A stretch of DNA of 64,000 nucleotides, taken from Macrotis lagotis. Lineage: Eukaryota > Chordata > Mammalia > Peramelemorphia > Peramelidae. Both the position numbers and the translations under genes were made by a program. A model generated the notes under the pieces. That model was not told the DNA's origin and ran no database searches. It worked only from the letters and a program-made list of their open reading frames with translations. Every line of letters starts with the position of its first letter. The first letter of the stretch is position 1. Below are positions 43,194 through 54,254 of this stretch, one piece after another. The stretch lies in contig NC_133661.1 of NCBI RefSeq assembly GCF_037893015.1, positions 248,926,962 through 248,990,961 of the forward strand, written 5' to 3'.

Positions 43194-43559
43194 CAATCTT
43201 TCTGTCTTTCCTTCCTTCCTTCTTTCCATCTTTTTCTTTCTTTCCATCTTTCTTTCTTTCTTTCCTTCTTTCTTTCTTTCTTTCTTTCTTTCTTTCCATC
43301 TTTCCATCTTTCTTTCCTTCTTTCCATCTTTCTTTCTTTCTTTCCATCTTTCCATCTTTCTTTCTTTCCATCTTTCCATCTTTCCTTCTTTCTTTCTTTC
43401 CATCTTTCCATCTTTCTTTCTTTCCATCTTTCCATCTTTCTTTCTTTCTATCTTTCTTTCTTTCTTTCTTTCCATCTTTCTTTCTTTCTTTCCATCTTTC
43501 CATCTTTCTTTCTTTCTTTCTTTCCATCTTTCCATCTTTCTTTCTTTCTTCCTTCCTTC

Positions 43560-43623
<64 letters not shown>

Positions 43624-43663
43624 TTCTTCCTCTGCTTCCTCTTCCTTCTCCTTCTTCTTCTTC
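43194..43663. repeat. (TTTC)n with CCAT interruptions
   Basis: About 470 bases of CTTT units with regularly placed CCATCTTT variants, then (TTC)n. It is one of the longest simple repeats in the window, and all frames open through it are artefacts. Confidence 0.98.
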
Positions 43664-43772
43664 TTCTTTGACTTCAACTTCCATTGATCAGGACAGATTT
43701 TTCTCACGCTGTTTCTTAAGCCATGTGGAGCACCACAGGGCTCCTCCATGCCATGTGGCCAGATAGACTCTC

Positions 43773-43774
43773 GA

Positions 43775-43813
<39 letters not shown>

Positions 43814-43858
43814 CCTCCCTCCCTCCCTCCCTTCCTTCCTTCCTTCCTTCCTTCCTTT
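43773..43858. repeat. (CT)n/(CCTT)n microsatellite
   Basis: CT units, then CCCT and CCTT units, forming the first tail of the minus-strand SINE next to it. Confidence 0.95.
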
Positions 43859-44289
43859 TTTCAGAGGCAGTTAGGGTGAAGTCACTTGCCCAGGATCACA
43901 CAGCTCACAAGTATCTAAGGCCACATTTGAACTCCCAGGCCCCATCTCTACCCACTGCATTACCTAGCTGCCTCATGCAATCTATTTCAACCAATGCCCT
44001 CCAGTTCTCTCTTCCCCTATTCAATCACTGCTTCCTTCAGAAAGCCTTCCCAGATCCACCAAAAGGTGACAGTCTTCTACAGACCTCACACTGCACTCTC
44101 TTTGTAACTCATGTGTCATTATATACTGAGAAGCAGCTGTCTATAGAGGACCAACCTTGGACTCAAAAGACCTGGGTTCAAGTCACATGGAAGCCATGTG
44201 AACATGGGTAAATCGAGCAACTCTCTAAAACTGCATTGGTAAATGGCAAGTTTGGACCAAAAAATTTATTTATTTCAGCATTTCTTATT

Positions 44290-44530
44290 GCTATAGGGGC
44301 AGTTAGGTGGCACAATGAATGGATAGAATCCCAGACCTAGAGTCAGGAAGATCTTAGTTCAAATCTGGTCTCAGTCATTTATAACAAGTCACTTAACTCT
44401 GTTTGCCTCAGTTTCCTCATCCACCAATAATCTGGAAAAGGAAATGACAAACTGCTCCAGTATCTTTGTGAAGAAAACTCCAAATGGGGTCATGAAGAGT
44501 CAGACATAATTGGAATGACTGAACAATAAA
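44290..44530 (+). mobile_element. MAR1-like long SINE
   Basis: 'ggggcagttaggtggcacaa', 'tttgcctcagtttcctcatc' and 'tcatgaagagtcagacataa'. Confidence 0.95.
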
Positions 44531-44724
44531 TAGATTGTTAGAATCCTTTAAAATTTCCTTCTTAAGCAAAGCTCTACTGTCCCTACTACCTTAAATACCC
44601 CTCTGGAACCTATGATCTTAACCTCATTACCTGGAATTAAGCAACCAAAAACATGGATAACATTAGCCTCTAAGGGCCTAAGCCAACCACTCAAACTAGC
44701 ATGTGCCAATGAACCCAAGCTCTA

Positions 44725-44860
44725 AAGAAAAACAGTCATTCATTCATTCAACAAATATTTATTAAGCACTTATTGCATAAGATGGTCTGTGCTGGTCACT
44801 GGGAGGGATACAAAGATAACAGACTTGGTCCATGACTTTAAGGAACAGTGAGTTTACAAT
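44725..44860 (-). mobile_element. L2-type LINE 3' end
   Basis: 'cattcaacaaatatttatta' and 'gggagggatacaaagataac'. Confidence 0.75.
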
Positions 44861-45124
44861 AAACAAAATTACTTCTACTTTTCTTCCACAGGGATCCATG
44901 GTAATGGATTCTCTTTTGATGGGAAGATAATGGATGCTTTAGTGATAATGAGAAGTGAGGGGTGAGTGAATGCATGGATTAGAAGGGTACAAAATAGCTT
45001 TGGTAGATAGAAGTAGATATCTCCCTGGTTTTCTTCACATGTGGAAATTTCTGCCAGTCTGGTGATCTGCCTGTCTGCCCTCAGGGAGAAGAGTGGTCCG
45101 TTCTGACTAACCTACTACACTCAC

Positions 45125-45229
45125 CCTTTGCAGAAACTCTGTCCTTTCTTTCTTTTTGTTCCGGCATCGAGCTGCTGCTACTTTGTTCTTCTCCCGGCGC
45201 CTTTTCCTCCGCTCCTCTTCCTCATCTAG
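45125..45229 (-). CDS. JDP2: JDP2 internal exon: bZIP basic region
   Basis: The exon encodes 35 residues, from LDEEEERRKRRREKNK through VAAARCRNKKKERTEFLQR. An acidic run is followed by the DNA-contacting basic region with the bZIP signature N-x3-A-x2-C-R-N (NKVAAARCRN). The exon ends with the first zipper leucine (LQR), so the zipper continues in register with the exon at 29999-30184. The acceptor is ttgctcttaacag before CTA GAT GAG; the donor after AGG is GTGAGTG. Both are canonical and the exon is in phase 0 at each end. With the next exon it gives 96 of the usual 163 residues. The basic region matches that of ATF3 closely, but the RERR-type context and the downstream exon identify JDP2. 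No lesions. Confidence 0.96.
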
Positions 45230-45693
45230 CTGTTAAGAGCAAACATAAGAGTTGAGAAAACACTCTCTTGCTGAGGTAGAGGATTATGGGTATGGAATAT
45301 GACATATATACTATCAAACAAAGCAGACACACACAAACAATGCACTTAAAATTGGGAAACAGGGAAAAATATCTTTTAGCAGGCTTCTCTGATAAAGATA
45401 TTTAAGATATATAAGGAACTGGTTCAAATTTATAAGACCAAGAACCATTCCAAATGACCAATAATTAGAGAAATATAAGTGAAAACATCTCTGAAGTTCC
45501 ATTCCATATCTATCATGTTGGCAAAGATGATAATAAAGTAAAATGACAAATGTTGGAGAGGTTTCAGGAAAATAGGCATAAAAATGTACTGTTGGTGGGT
45601 GGAGTTATGAATTGGTCCAGTGATTCTGGAAAACAATTTGGAAAAAAAGTCAATAAACTGTGTATATACCTTTTCACTCAGAAAGAAAACTGC

Positions 45694-46020
45694 AAGGGCA
45701 ACTAGGTGGCACAGTGAATAGAGTACCAGCCCTAGAGTCAGGAGGACCAGAGTTCAAATCTGACCTCAGACACCCCCCCCCATTTTTTTTTTAGTTTTTG
45801 CAAGGCATTGGGGTTAAGTGGCTTACCCAAGGCCACACAGCTAGGTAATTATTAAGTGTCTGAGGTCAGATTTGAACTCAGGCACTCTTGACTCCAGGGC
45901 TGGTGCCCTATTCACTGTGCCACCTAGTCTCCCCCATGGCCTCATACACTTAATAGTTACCTAGTTGTATAAACTTGGGCAAGTCACTTAACCCTAATGC
46001 CTTGCCAAAAAAAAAAAAGA
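45694..46020. mobile_element. WSINE1-like SINE (+) holding another SINE (-)
   Basis: The outer SINE begins 'gggcaactaggtggcacagt' and resumes at about 45936 with 'ggcctcatacacttaatagt', ending in poly(A). The inner SINE (about 45776-45935) starts with a C/T run, then 'gcaaggcattggggttaagt', and ends 'ccacctagtctcccc'. 'cctcagacac' and 'cctcatacac' flank the inner copy. Confidence 0.9.
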
Positions 46021-46194
46021 AAGAAAGAAATAAAACTTCCAGCTCTGTATCAAAGAAATCAAAGAAAGAAGAAAAGGATTCATACATACAAAAATTTTTA
46101 TAGTAGCTTTTTTCACATGGCATAGAACTAGAAACAGACATGATGACCATCCATTGTAGAAGAGTGGAACAAATTTTGGCATAAGGATTATGAT

Positions 46195-46430
46195 AAAAAT
46201 ACCTAGCATTTATACGGGCTCAGGATTTATAAATGCTTTATACATGTTATCTCTTTTGATCCTCTGTAAAGGATGTATCATTATTCCTGTATTACAGAAA
46301 AGAAACTGAGATTGAAAAAGCTAAGTGACTTACCCAGAATCACACAGCTATTATAATAAGTCCAAGGCCAAATTTGAACTTATGTTTTCCTAATCAAAGT
46401 CTAGCACTTTATCCTCTAGGATATATTATT
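46195..46430 (-). mobile_element. THER1/MIR SINE nested in L1
   Basis: 'tatctcttttgatcctctgt', 'gtattacagaaaagaaactg' and 'cagaatcacacagctatta'. Confidence 0.8.
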
Positions 46431-46900
46431 GTTCAAGAGACTATTTTAAAGAAACCTCTAAAGACTTGTATGAATAGAAGAAGAGTGAAGTGAGTAGAAC
46501 CAAGAGGACAATGTACACAATAATAACACTGTTAAAGAAAACAACTCTAAAAGAATACAATAATAAAACAGGAAAACAACTCTAAAAGAATATAACAACA
46601 TTGTAAAGGAAAACTACTCTAAAAGAATTAAGAACTCTGATCAGTGAAATGACTAACAATGATTCCAGAGGACCAAGGATGCAGATAGGATCCATATCCT
46701 GCCAGAAAAATGATGGAATTATACTTACATTTTGGTCATAGTCAATGTGGGAAATTTGTCTTGTTTAATCATGAACATTTGTTACAACAGTTTTATTTTT
46801 CTTTTCAATTTTAAGGAGAAACCTGAGTAAGAAATAGCTAGAGCTAGGGTTGTCCACAAAGAAATAAAGTTGAAAGAAACAAAATTGAAGTTTTTTTTTA

Positions 46901-48059
46901 ATGTACAATATTGAAGTGATTTTTTTTTAACGTACAAAAGAGGACAGAAGGAATCAGAAGTAAGCCAACTTTGAAAGTTATAAAGGGCTAATCACAGGCT
47001 CCTTAATGTAGTTAGAAGGGGCCTTATAGGCCATGTTGAATTATTATATAATTAAAAAGAAAAGCAAGCTGTAGATAACAGAAATGTACAATTTAAAATT
47101 CAATCTCCTTTTTCAATCTCCACTGTGTATATTGAAATGCTCATTTTTGTTTGTTTTTGTTAAGGTCAGAAGTTTGATGAATTTTTTGGACTGGATGATC
47201 AGGTTTTATTTTTCTCTTTTGTTTTAAATCTGTTATAAGATATGACTTGCAAGGTATGGGGGGATGGGAAATTTTTAGAAAGGAAGATGATATAAAAACA
47301 AAAGACATCAACAAAAATAAAATGTTTTTGAAAAGCACAAACAGCCACAGTCAGATTAGAGAACCAGGCAGGGCTGCTGGGTCCCAATAAGACTACCTGC
47401 TAAGACTGAGCCTTACCTATTCGTAGCAAATATCTCCTTTAAAACCAATGCAAGGGATGTACCTTAGGTTGCCAGACCAAATGACTCTGGGCCTGATAAG
47501 AAGGCAAGTTCTCCATATCAAGGCTAAGTCTTCAAGAAAGCCAGTGGCAAACTTTCCCAAGCATCCAAGGCTAATCTCACAAGACTGAAGGGACTGAAGC
47601 TGCAGCTTGGGTACTATCAGCTTTCTGTAAAAAGGGTGGCAGCTCAATATGAGATGAAGCCAAGTTTTCTGCTGTCATCCTAACCCAACCCATGCCCTCA
47701 GGGCAGATTTTCCAGGTCACTGATTTTCAGATACTTCCTAAAAAAAGGCTCCTTTTGGCATAGGCTCAAATTTCACAACTCCTCTTTAAATTTTCCTTTC
47801 CCATCATATCTTTTATAAGCACTGCTTTAATCTGACCATATTGCAGAATCTCATTTTTCATCCTCTCTTATGTATATAAATACCTCTCAGATTCTGCTCC
47901 TTTTTCTTCTGAATAGTCTCTTGAAATCCCCTTTCATTCCCCTTCCCATTCCGCACCGTTCCTGATTTTCTCTCTCTCCATAGTTGGTACCTATTTCCCC
48001 TAAAGTCCTATATTAGAGGATCCCTTCAGGTTCCCTAAACCACATTTTAGGATATACAT
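46901..48059. other. Unassigned intronic stretch
   Basis: 47340-47700 is less AT-rich and has no recognisable repeat. The 76-codon minus frame at 47417-47647 has no known domain. Elsewhere nothing is seen. Confidence 0.4.
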
Positions 48060-48485
48060 TTGTTCCAAAAGCTTCAGTGGCTTCCTATTACCTGTAGGAT
48101 AAAATACCAATTCCTGTTGGGCATTTAAAGCCTTTTACAGTCTGCTTCAATCTACTTTTCCAGACTCACTTTAGGCTTCAACCAAGCCGTTCTACTTGTT
48201 CTTTATACACCGCAGTTCATCAAGACATCAACAATGGCCATTCCCCAAGCCAGAAATGCTTATCTCCATCCTTCTTCCCTTCAAAATTCAAATGCAATCT
48301 CTTAAATGTCACCTTTCCTGTCTCTCCCAGGTGCCAGGGACTTCCTCCCTCCCCAATTAAACTGTAAATATTGTTTATTTACTTATAAAAGGTAAGCTTC
48401 CTAAGAGGAGGAATGGTTTCATTTTTGTCTTCACATTCAGAGTACCTAGCCCATGGCAGATATTTAGTATTTATTAAATTGAAAT
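48060..48485 (+). mobile_element. L2 LINE 3' end, well preserved
   Basis: 'cagtggcttcctattacctg', 'ggataaaataccaattcctg', 'gccattccccaagccagaaa', 'gtttcatttttgtcttcaca' and 'agtacctagcccatggcaga' follow the L2 3' consensus in order. Confidence 0.9.
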
Positions 48486-48589
48486 AGAACCCCAGCTTTA
48501 GGGAGATCAGCCTGTTCCTTGGGAATTTTTTGGTTTTTGTTAAAAATCTTTTCATGATGATGGTATTCTATTTAAGTTAAGAATTAAGG

Positions 48590-48840
48590 AATCCATGGAG
48601 GTGACATAGTAGAGAGGACCAGGCCTGAAGTGAGGAACTGATTCCTCTAACTAAGTTCAAATCTGGCCTCAGAACCTTGCTAGCTGTGTGACCCTAGGCA
48701 AGTCACTTAAACATATCTATCTCAGTTTCCTCACATGTAAAATGATCTGGAGAAGGAAATGGCAAGAAAGTACCAAGAAAACTCCAAATGGGGTCACAAA
48801 GACATGACTAAACAACTGAACAACAACAACAACAAAAAGG
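48590..48840 (+). mobile_element. MAR1-like long SINE
   Basis: 'gcctcagaaccttgctagct', 'cagtttcctcacatgtaaaa' and 'caactgaacaacaacaacaa'. Confidence 0.95.
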
Positions 48841-50135
48841 AAAGAACATAGTCACTATCAAGATTGTCTTTAAACTCCCCCAACGCACTATTATTAACTT
48901 GAACTCAGTATCATACTTAAAAGTGCTCAGTTGGCTACCAACAGAAATTATAACTAAATGGTACCACATGCCTTTCTGATCTTGGGACACTAAAGGGTCA
49001 ACAACTGCTTGAGAAGTCACCAAATCCCAACAGGCTTGCCAACTCTCTCACCTCCAGAGCCAGGAATGTGATTCTAGCAGCCTCAGGCCTGGACTGAATG
49101 CATACCCGGTTGAACAAGATTCCAGCCAAAAAGTGAATAGCTCCAGTCACCCAGAAACACAAGCATCCTCTGAAAGGCCCAGGGCTGAGGACCCCCACCT
49201 CATGATACAGAGCTTACAGCAGTACCAAGTCCAGTGGGTTCTTCTACGGTATACCTCCTAGGCAGAGCCTAGAGAATCCTGTCCTAGTCTCACTCCACAT
49301 CAGGATACCTGCCCTAGAGAGAAAGACCACTAGCCATCATCCCTGAGCACAATGCCCCAATTATCCCCTGAACCAGGAAAGGGGCAGTGGATGGGTAAAT
49401 GGGAACCATGACAAAATCTTCACAACTTAACCTCAGCCAGAATAAGGCTGAGGTAACTCTGACAGGGAGAGGAAAGGGAAGGAACTAGAGGAAGTAGCTG
49501 CCTACAGTGCAATCCCACTCATGGTCAAGGAGGTTTACCCACAAACTGCCAAGATGGTATGCAACCAGGGTATATTTGCTGCTGGACAAATAAAACCTTG
49601 AACCTCCCTCCTACCCTATACCACCTCATCCTTTCATGGTCTATAGTGATCAAGTCATGTTTCCCCATCTCTCATTATGCACAAAAGCTAATCCTTTCCA
49701 CTAGGTTTTAGAAACTATGAGGCCTGGCCCATAATCATGATGAAATAGCAGCTAATTTACTCTTCATTGAACTTCAAACTCTCTAAAGCTAATCTCTAAG
49801 AGAGTAAGTTGCAGATCTGTTGGTAGAAAGAATTTCCTCACCCTGGAATTTTCAATAATGATGGAAATCGCAGAACCAGACTTAACATATTATTTTCATT
49901 TTCATCTTCATCATCATCACCATCACCATTGGTATTGTTATATAGTTCTTTCCCCACCATTTGTCAAAAATCAACCCTCCTCTTAGCCCTTACCATCCCC
50001 TACTTCAGTCAGGTAGTCTCACCTATAGCTTACCTGTCTCAGGTCGGTTAAGCTTGGGGATAGGTTCTTGTCTTCACAACATGAGAAAACTCATGAGCAT
50101 TTTTTAAGACATTAGCAAATGTCTTTTTGAAACAG
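48841..50135. other. Unassigned intronic stretch, partly GC-richer
   Basis: 49020-49620 is clearly less AT-rich and repeat-free by eye, ending with 'aaataaaaccttgaacc' near 49588. It could be an LTR, a 5' UTR of a retroelement or a regulatory segment. (CAT)n lies near 49905-49930. Confidence 0.35.
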
Positions 50136-50139
50136 CTGA

Positions 50140-50305
50140 TGGGGGGGGTGGCTAGGTGGCGCAGTGGATAAAGCACCGGTCTTGGAGTCAGGAGTACCTG
50201 GGTTTAAATCCGGTCTCAGACACTTAATAATTACCTAGCTGTGTAGCCTTGGGCAAGCCACTTAACCCCATATGCCTTACAAAAACCTAAAAAAAAAAAA
50301 AACTG
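50140..50305 (+). mobile_element. WSINE1-like SINE, close to consensus
   Basis: 'ggtggctaggtggcgcagtg' to 'cttacaaaaacctaaaa'. 'cagctgatg' before and 'ctgctgatg' after may be the target duplication. Confidence 0.95.
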
Positions 50306-51466
50306 CTGATGCTTGTACCTGTTGCTCATATTTCCTGATTGGTCCTTGGTCCTTTATTTTCTGGGTTCCTTGATGATCCCTTAAGGTTTGTCTATCCACT
50401 AAGATTCCAGTCCTATTTCCTGGCTGTGACATTTGGTGCCAATGTCTGACTCTACTCTCTACTGGTGATACTGGCCCTAGAGTAATAGCTTCCAGGTTTA
50501 TTCTGAAAGGCAAGTTGAGGCAAGACACAGGTTCAGAGTCTCACTCTGCTCCTGTGTAACCTTGTGGAAATCCTCTCTTTCTTCTGAATCTCAGTTTACC
50601 TAACTGTAAAATGAAGTGGTTGAACTAGATTGAATTCAATTCTGAAATCATTTATTAAATCATCTCATAACTCCTAGTGTTACAAACACAAAATGAAATA
50701 GTCTCTACCTTCAACTAGCTTATATTCTACTGGCAGAGGAGGGAGAATAGATAATCTCCAAGATTCATTTCAGTGATAAATCCTGTGAGATTGGTGTAAT
50801 TAACTTCTACACCTACACCTTAATTGTCCCTCCTTTTTTATTCTCTTGGTCCCAACTCATCATTTGATGTTCAACTGATTATCTTCAGTCTAACATTAGC
50901 ACCACTAAATAAATGCGCGAAGTCCCCAAACCCTTAGTTATTTCCCCCATATATACTCCATGTAGCATGCATGTCCCAGTATTTCGCAATAGCTATGATT
51001 AGATCTAGCCTAAATCCCACTTGCAGGTATTTCAGTTTTCCTCATAAGAAATGGAAACTGGGGGCCAGTGTACCTCTTCCAGTTATATAGTTGAAGACCA
51101 AGTCAGTTTTCTTCTCTTCTTTGTACCAACTAAGCATAGTTCCTTTTTTTTAAAAGAAAATATTTACTTCTTTTAAAATTTAATATTTTATCTCCCCCAA
51201 TTATACCTAGTTCCTTTCATTGTATGATCTATTCCCAAGTTTTATTTAGACGTCTCTTCTCTGGACTCTTTCTTCTATCTTCATTTATCACTAAAGTTGG
51301 AGGAGTCTCTCTTTCTTGACTATTCTTTAAAGTCTTGTCTGTGTGAAGGTGAAAAGTAATCCATTAAAATGTGAATACCTGGATTGTAGGAATTTTTTAT
51401 CTTCTTTGTGAGCCAGAAGCTTAGGACTATGCCTGGCAGACAGTAATTAAAATTACTTGTTGACTT
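50306..51466. other. Unassigned intronic stretch
   Basis: Includes a worn MIR (50530-50640), an L1-like 3' scrap near 51150-51240 and an L2 3' end near 51370-51465 ('ttaggactatgcctggcaga'). Confidence 0.5.
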
Positions 51467-51653
51467 TACCATTTGCTTCTTTTTATTTTACTTTATTTTT
51501 TTTTGCAAGGCAAATGGGGTTAAGTGGCTTGCCCAAGGCCACACAGCTAGGTAATTATTAAGTGTCTGAGGCTGGATTTGAACCCAGGTACTCCTGACTC
51601 CAGGACCAGTGCCTATTCACTGTGCCACCTAGCTGCCCCTACCATTTGTTTCT
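51467..51653 (-). mobile_element. WSINE1-like SINE with 14-bp target duplication
   Basis: SINE at 51481-51639. taccatttgcttct (51467-51480) and taccatttgtttct (51640-51653) flank it with one difference. Confidence 0.95.
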
Positions 51654-51679
51654 AAATCACATTTCAATCAGCTCTACAA

Positions 51680-53080
51680 ATTCTTTCCAAAAAAAAATCT
51701 AAAAATCAAACCTGGTCTAATAATGATCAAGAAATCCAACAAGAAACTACAAAAAGGAATTTCTCCCATCCTAGAACTGCACTAAAAATAATCAACAAGA
51801 CGTCCATGGACAATAGAAAAATTGGTATAGGCAAGCTAGACCACGAACCTCTCATCAAGAACAGAGATGAGCCATTACATGAGCTGTCTGAAAGTTCTGT
51901 ATTCAGAAGGAGAGAACATGAATCCCTTGAAAAAGTCTTAGGGTAGTTGGAAACCCTTTATAGGGACCTTGGAACCTTTAAGGAACACTAAGTTACGATC
52001 CTTAGTACTCTGTCCTTAGATGCTATAGAATAGAGATTCAAGAAAATCTAGCACTCTGAACTTCAAAGATGAAGGGAGGTCTAATTCAACACTTATTGGT
52101 AGGTCGGTGTAGGAACCTAGGTGACCCAGGTTGAAACCAATCTGAACCAACCACTGCACCAAAAGGCTGCAGAAGATACCTGGCCCTACCACAACTAAGA
52201 CTAAAGAGTATACACAAGAAGATATAGGCCAATGTAAAGAATTATAATAGATTCAGGTGTACCCAAAATCTAACCTAAAAGAAAAGATATTCTATAGCAA
52301 CTATAAGCAGATTCAAAGGGAAAAAATTCCACAAAAAGAAATGAAACAAGGGATTTAAAAACGTTCTAGAATGCAGAATTGAAAGGAAAATAAATACATT
52401 AGAACAGAAAGTGGTAAACCTTTCCAAAGTAACAGTCTCTGAAAATTAGAATAAGAAAAAACATAAACCCATACTTACATGAAAAGCAAAAAAAAAAATT
52501 AGAATAAAATCAAAAGATTGAAATTGAAAAAGATGTAAATTCTATGTTATTAAAAACAATTGACCTGGAAAGCAGATTAAAGAGAAAATTTAATTTGGCA
52601 ATCAATGGAGTCCCTGAAAACTATGATTTAAAAAAAAATCCTGGACACATATTTCAAGAAATCATAAATATAATTAGCTCAGTTCTGTTAAAATCTGAAG
52701 GCAAGGGGAAAATAGAAAGGATTTGCCAAGCATCTCTCAAAAGAAATCCCAGGAATGACTTGGGAATGTCATAACCCAAATCCAGAGCTTTCACTTCAAA
52801 GAAAGATACTACAAATTGTAAAAGAGTACAAATTCTAAGGGACCATAATCAGAATCTCACAGAACCTGGTAATTGTACCATAAATGAGATCTTGAAATAT
52901 GTTGTTCCAAAACATAAAAACATATAACCAAGAATAATATCCTTCAACACTGATATAATCATAAAGGCAGAAAAAGTGGATCTTTAATGGAATGGAGGAC
53001 TTGGAAGAATGTCTTATGAAAAGACTAGAACAGAAGGACTAATGGGGGAGGAGAAACAAGTGTCCCTTGAGAAACTTAAT
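51680..53080 (+). mobile_element. Older HAL1 half-LINE
   Basis: The coding relic at 52510-52774 (FNLAINGVPENYDLKKNPG, then EGKGKIERICQASLKRNPRN) parallels the RRM part of the HAL1 at 40196. Downstream 'aaccaagaataatatccttc' and 'gtggatctttaatggaatgg' parallel 'agccaagaatgaactaccca' and 'atggactttcaatgaacc' there. It is strongly diverged and full of stops, so it is a separate and older insertion. Confidence 0.7.
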
Positions 53081-53179
53081 GTTTTTAAAAATTATTTAGG
53101 GACTGCAGGTTCTTTGGGCTTCACCTGAGTGCCCCACCCCCACTCCAAGAGTCACTTGCTCATCAGCTTTCTTTTGTGT

Positions 53180-53480
53180 TGTCTTTCCCCATTAGAATGT
53201 AAGCTCCTTGAGGACAGGAACTGTCTTTTTGCTTCTGTTAGTATATAGTAAGCACTTAATAAATGTTTATTCAAATAATAATGATAGCAATTTATGGTGT
53301 GTACTATGTGACAGGCCCTTTGAGAAATGACTTACAACTATTATCTTTTCTAATTCTCACAACAACCATGGAAGGAAGATGATAAGATTATCCTTGCTTT
53401 ACAAATGAGGAAACTGTGTCAAACAGATATTAAGTGACTTGCCCAGGGTAACACAGCTAGTAAGTGTCTTGAGGGAAGAT
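53180..53480. mobile_element. L2 3' end (+) then THER1/MIR SINE (-)
   Basis: L2: 'agaatgtaagctccttgagg' to 'cttaataaatgtttattcaa' (53193-53275). THER1: 'gatgagg'-type core 'acaaatgaggaaactgtgtc' and 'gacttgcccagggtaacaca' (53280-53475). Confidence 0.85.
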
Positions 53481-53639
53481 TTGTTGAGTTGATTTGAATT
53501 AAGAAAAACAGAAGATCTAGGTAGTGGTGGATTATTTCTACTCTGGGGGTTGTAAGAAAGGAAAGGAAAGAGTACTTTGAAGTTATAGCTCATGAATACT
53601 TACTGGTATTCTTCTCCCCCACATGATTACATTAAAAAT

Positions 53640-53810
53640 TAGTCATCCAGACATTATCAGCTTCATCTTTTAAAAATTATTTAATAATTTAAAATTTTTC
53701 CAATTACATGGAAAGACAACTTCTAACATTCATTTTTGAAAGATTTCCTCTCGTTCCCTCCCTTGTCACCTCCCCAAACCATCTTTAATCAGTTTCCAGT
53801 AAGGGACATC
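53640..53810 (-). mobile_element. L1 3' UTR tail, minus
   Basis: 'ttttccaattacatggaaag', 'cttctaacattcatttttga' and the C/T-rich tract are the reverse of an L1 3' end. Confidence 0.75.
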
Positions 53811-54250
53811 TAGTAAGATAACAGTGATGGTAGTTGGTATGAAACATCCACCCTCCCCCCAAATTCTGTGTTGCAGTTTTCTACCAGTTCATACATAGTG
53901 TGTACTCAAGCTTAGAGAAACATGACAAAGGGGTAACTCACAGCTTCAGAGTACTGAAACTACTTGTGATGGTCCCCTTAGGCATGGGAATTCTTATAGA
54001 ATTCAGAAGCTAGTTTCCCTCAATGTGTCTAGTTTGTCCTCAAATCTCCATAAAAGCACAGAGGGTTACTCTTCCAGTACTAGGACACTAACAGTCACTT
54101 CCCAAATCCTCTACCCTCTGAAGTTCACAAAGTTCTTTTCTAACCAAGAGGGGAAGAGGAGACAGTGACCAAGGTCAAGGCCTAGTTCTTCTCCTCTCAC
54201 CCATCCCTAAAAGTGGTTCCTTCCTAGGGGCTTGGCTGGAAACTCTAACC
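53811..54250. other. Unassigned intronic stretch
   Basis: No gene or repeat recognised. Confidence 0.5.
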
Positions 54251-54254
54251 ACTG

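Larger units (their letters stand above)
43190..43983 (-). mobile_element. SINE insertion with probable 3' transduction and huge tail
   Basis: The 10-mer catgcaatct occurs at 43190-43199 and 43974-43983 and brackets the block. On the minus strand it reads: SINE (43973 to about 43858), a purine tail (GGAA)n(GA)n (43857-43773), about 105 bases of non-repetitive sequence (43772-43664), then a second A-rich tail grown into (GAAA)n (43663-43200). That order, element, tail, unique sequence, second tail, target duplication, is the signature of a 3' transduction. Confidence 0.75.
42890..44140 (+). mobile_element. L2 LINE 3' region interrupted by a 770-bp insertion
   Basis: Left half (42890-43199): 'tctcctattgcaatagtcat', 'actgactccctactgccttc' and 'aaataaaattccaactcctt'. 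Right half (43974-44140): 'cttccttcagaaagccttcc'. These are consecutive parts of one L2 copy. The inserted block 43200-43973 is described separately. Confidence 0.8.
30185..45124 (-). other. JDP2: JDP2 intron between the basic-region and zipper exons
   Basis: 14,940 bases with donor GTGAGT at 45124 and acceptor TTCTCCAG ending at 30185, both canonical and leaving phase 0. It is filled with SINEs, L2, L1, HAL1, a 7SL pseudogene and long microsatellites, listed separately. No further JDP2 exon is seen in it. Confidence 0.9.
45380..46900 (+). mobile_element. L1 LINE 3' end with nested SINEs
   Basis: L1 text: 'aatgttggagaggtttcagg', 'ctgttggtgggtggagttat', 'ttatagtagcttttttcaca', 'agtgaagtgagtagaaccaa', then a 3' UTR. 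It is interrupted at 45694-46020 by two SINEs, one inside the other, and at 46195-46430 by a THER1/MIR SINE. A short tandem unit (gaaaacaactctaaaagaat) repeats about three times at 46535-46628. Confidence 0.85.

Noticed and set aside
43067-43766. Several long K/E/R-rich and S/F/L-rich open frames
   Set aside because: They are frames through the (TTTC)n microsatellite, which lacks stops on both strands by composition.
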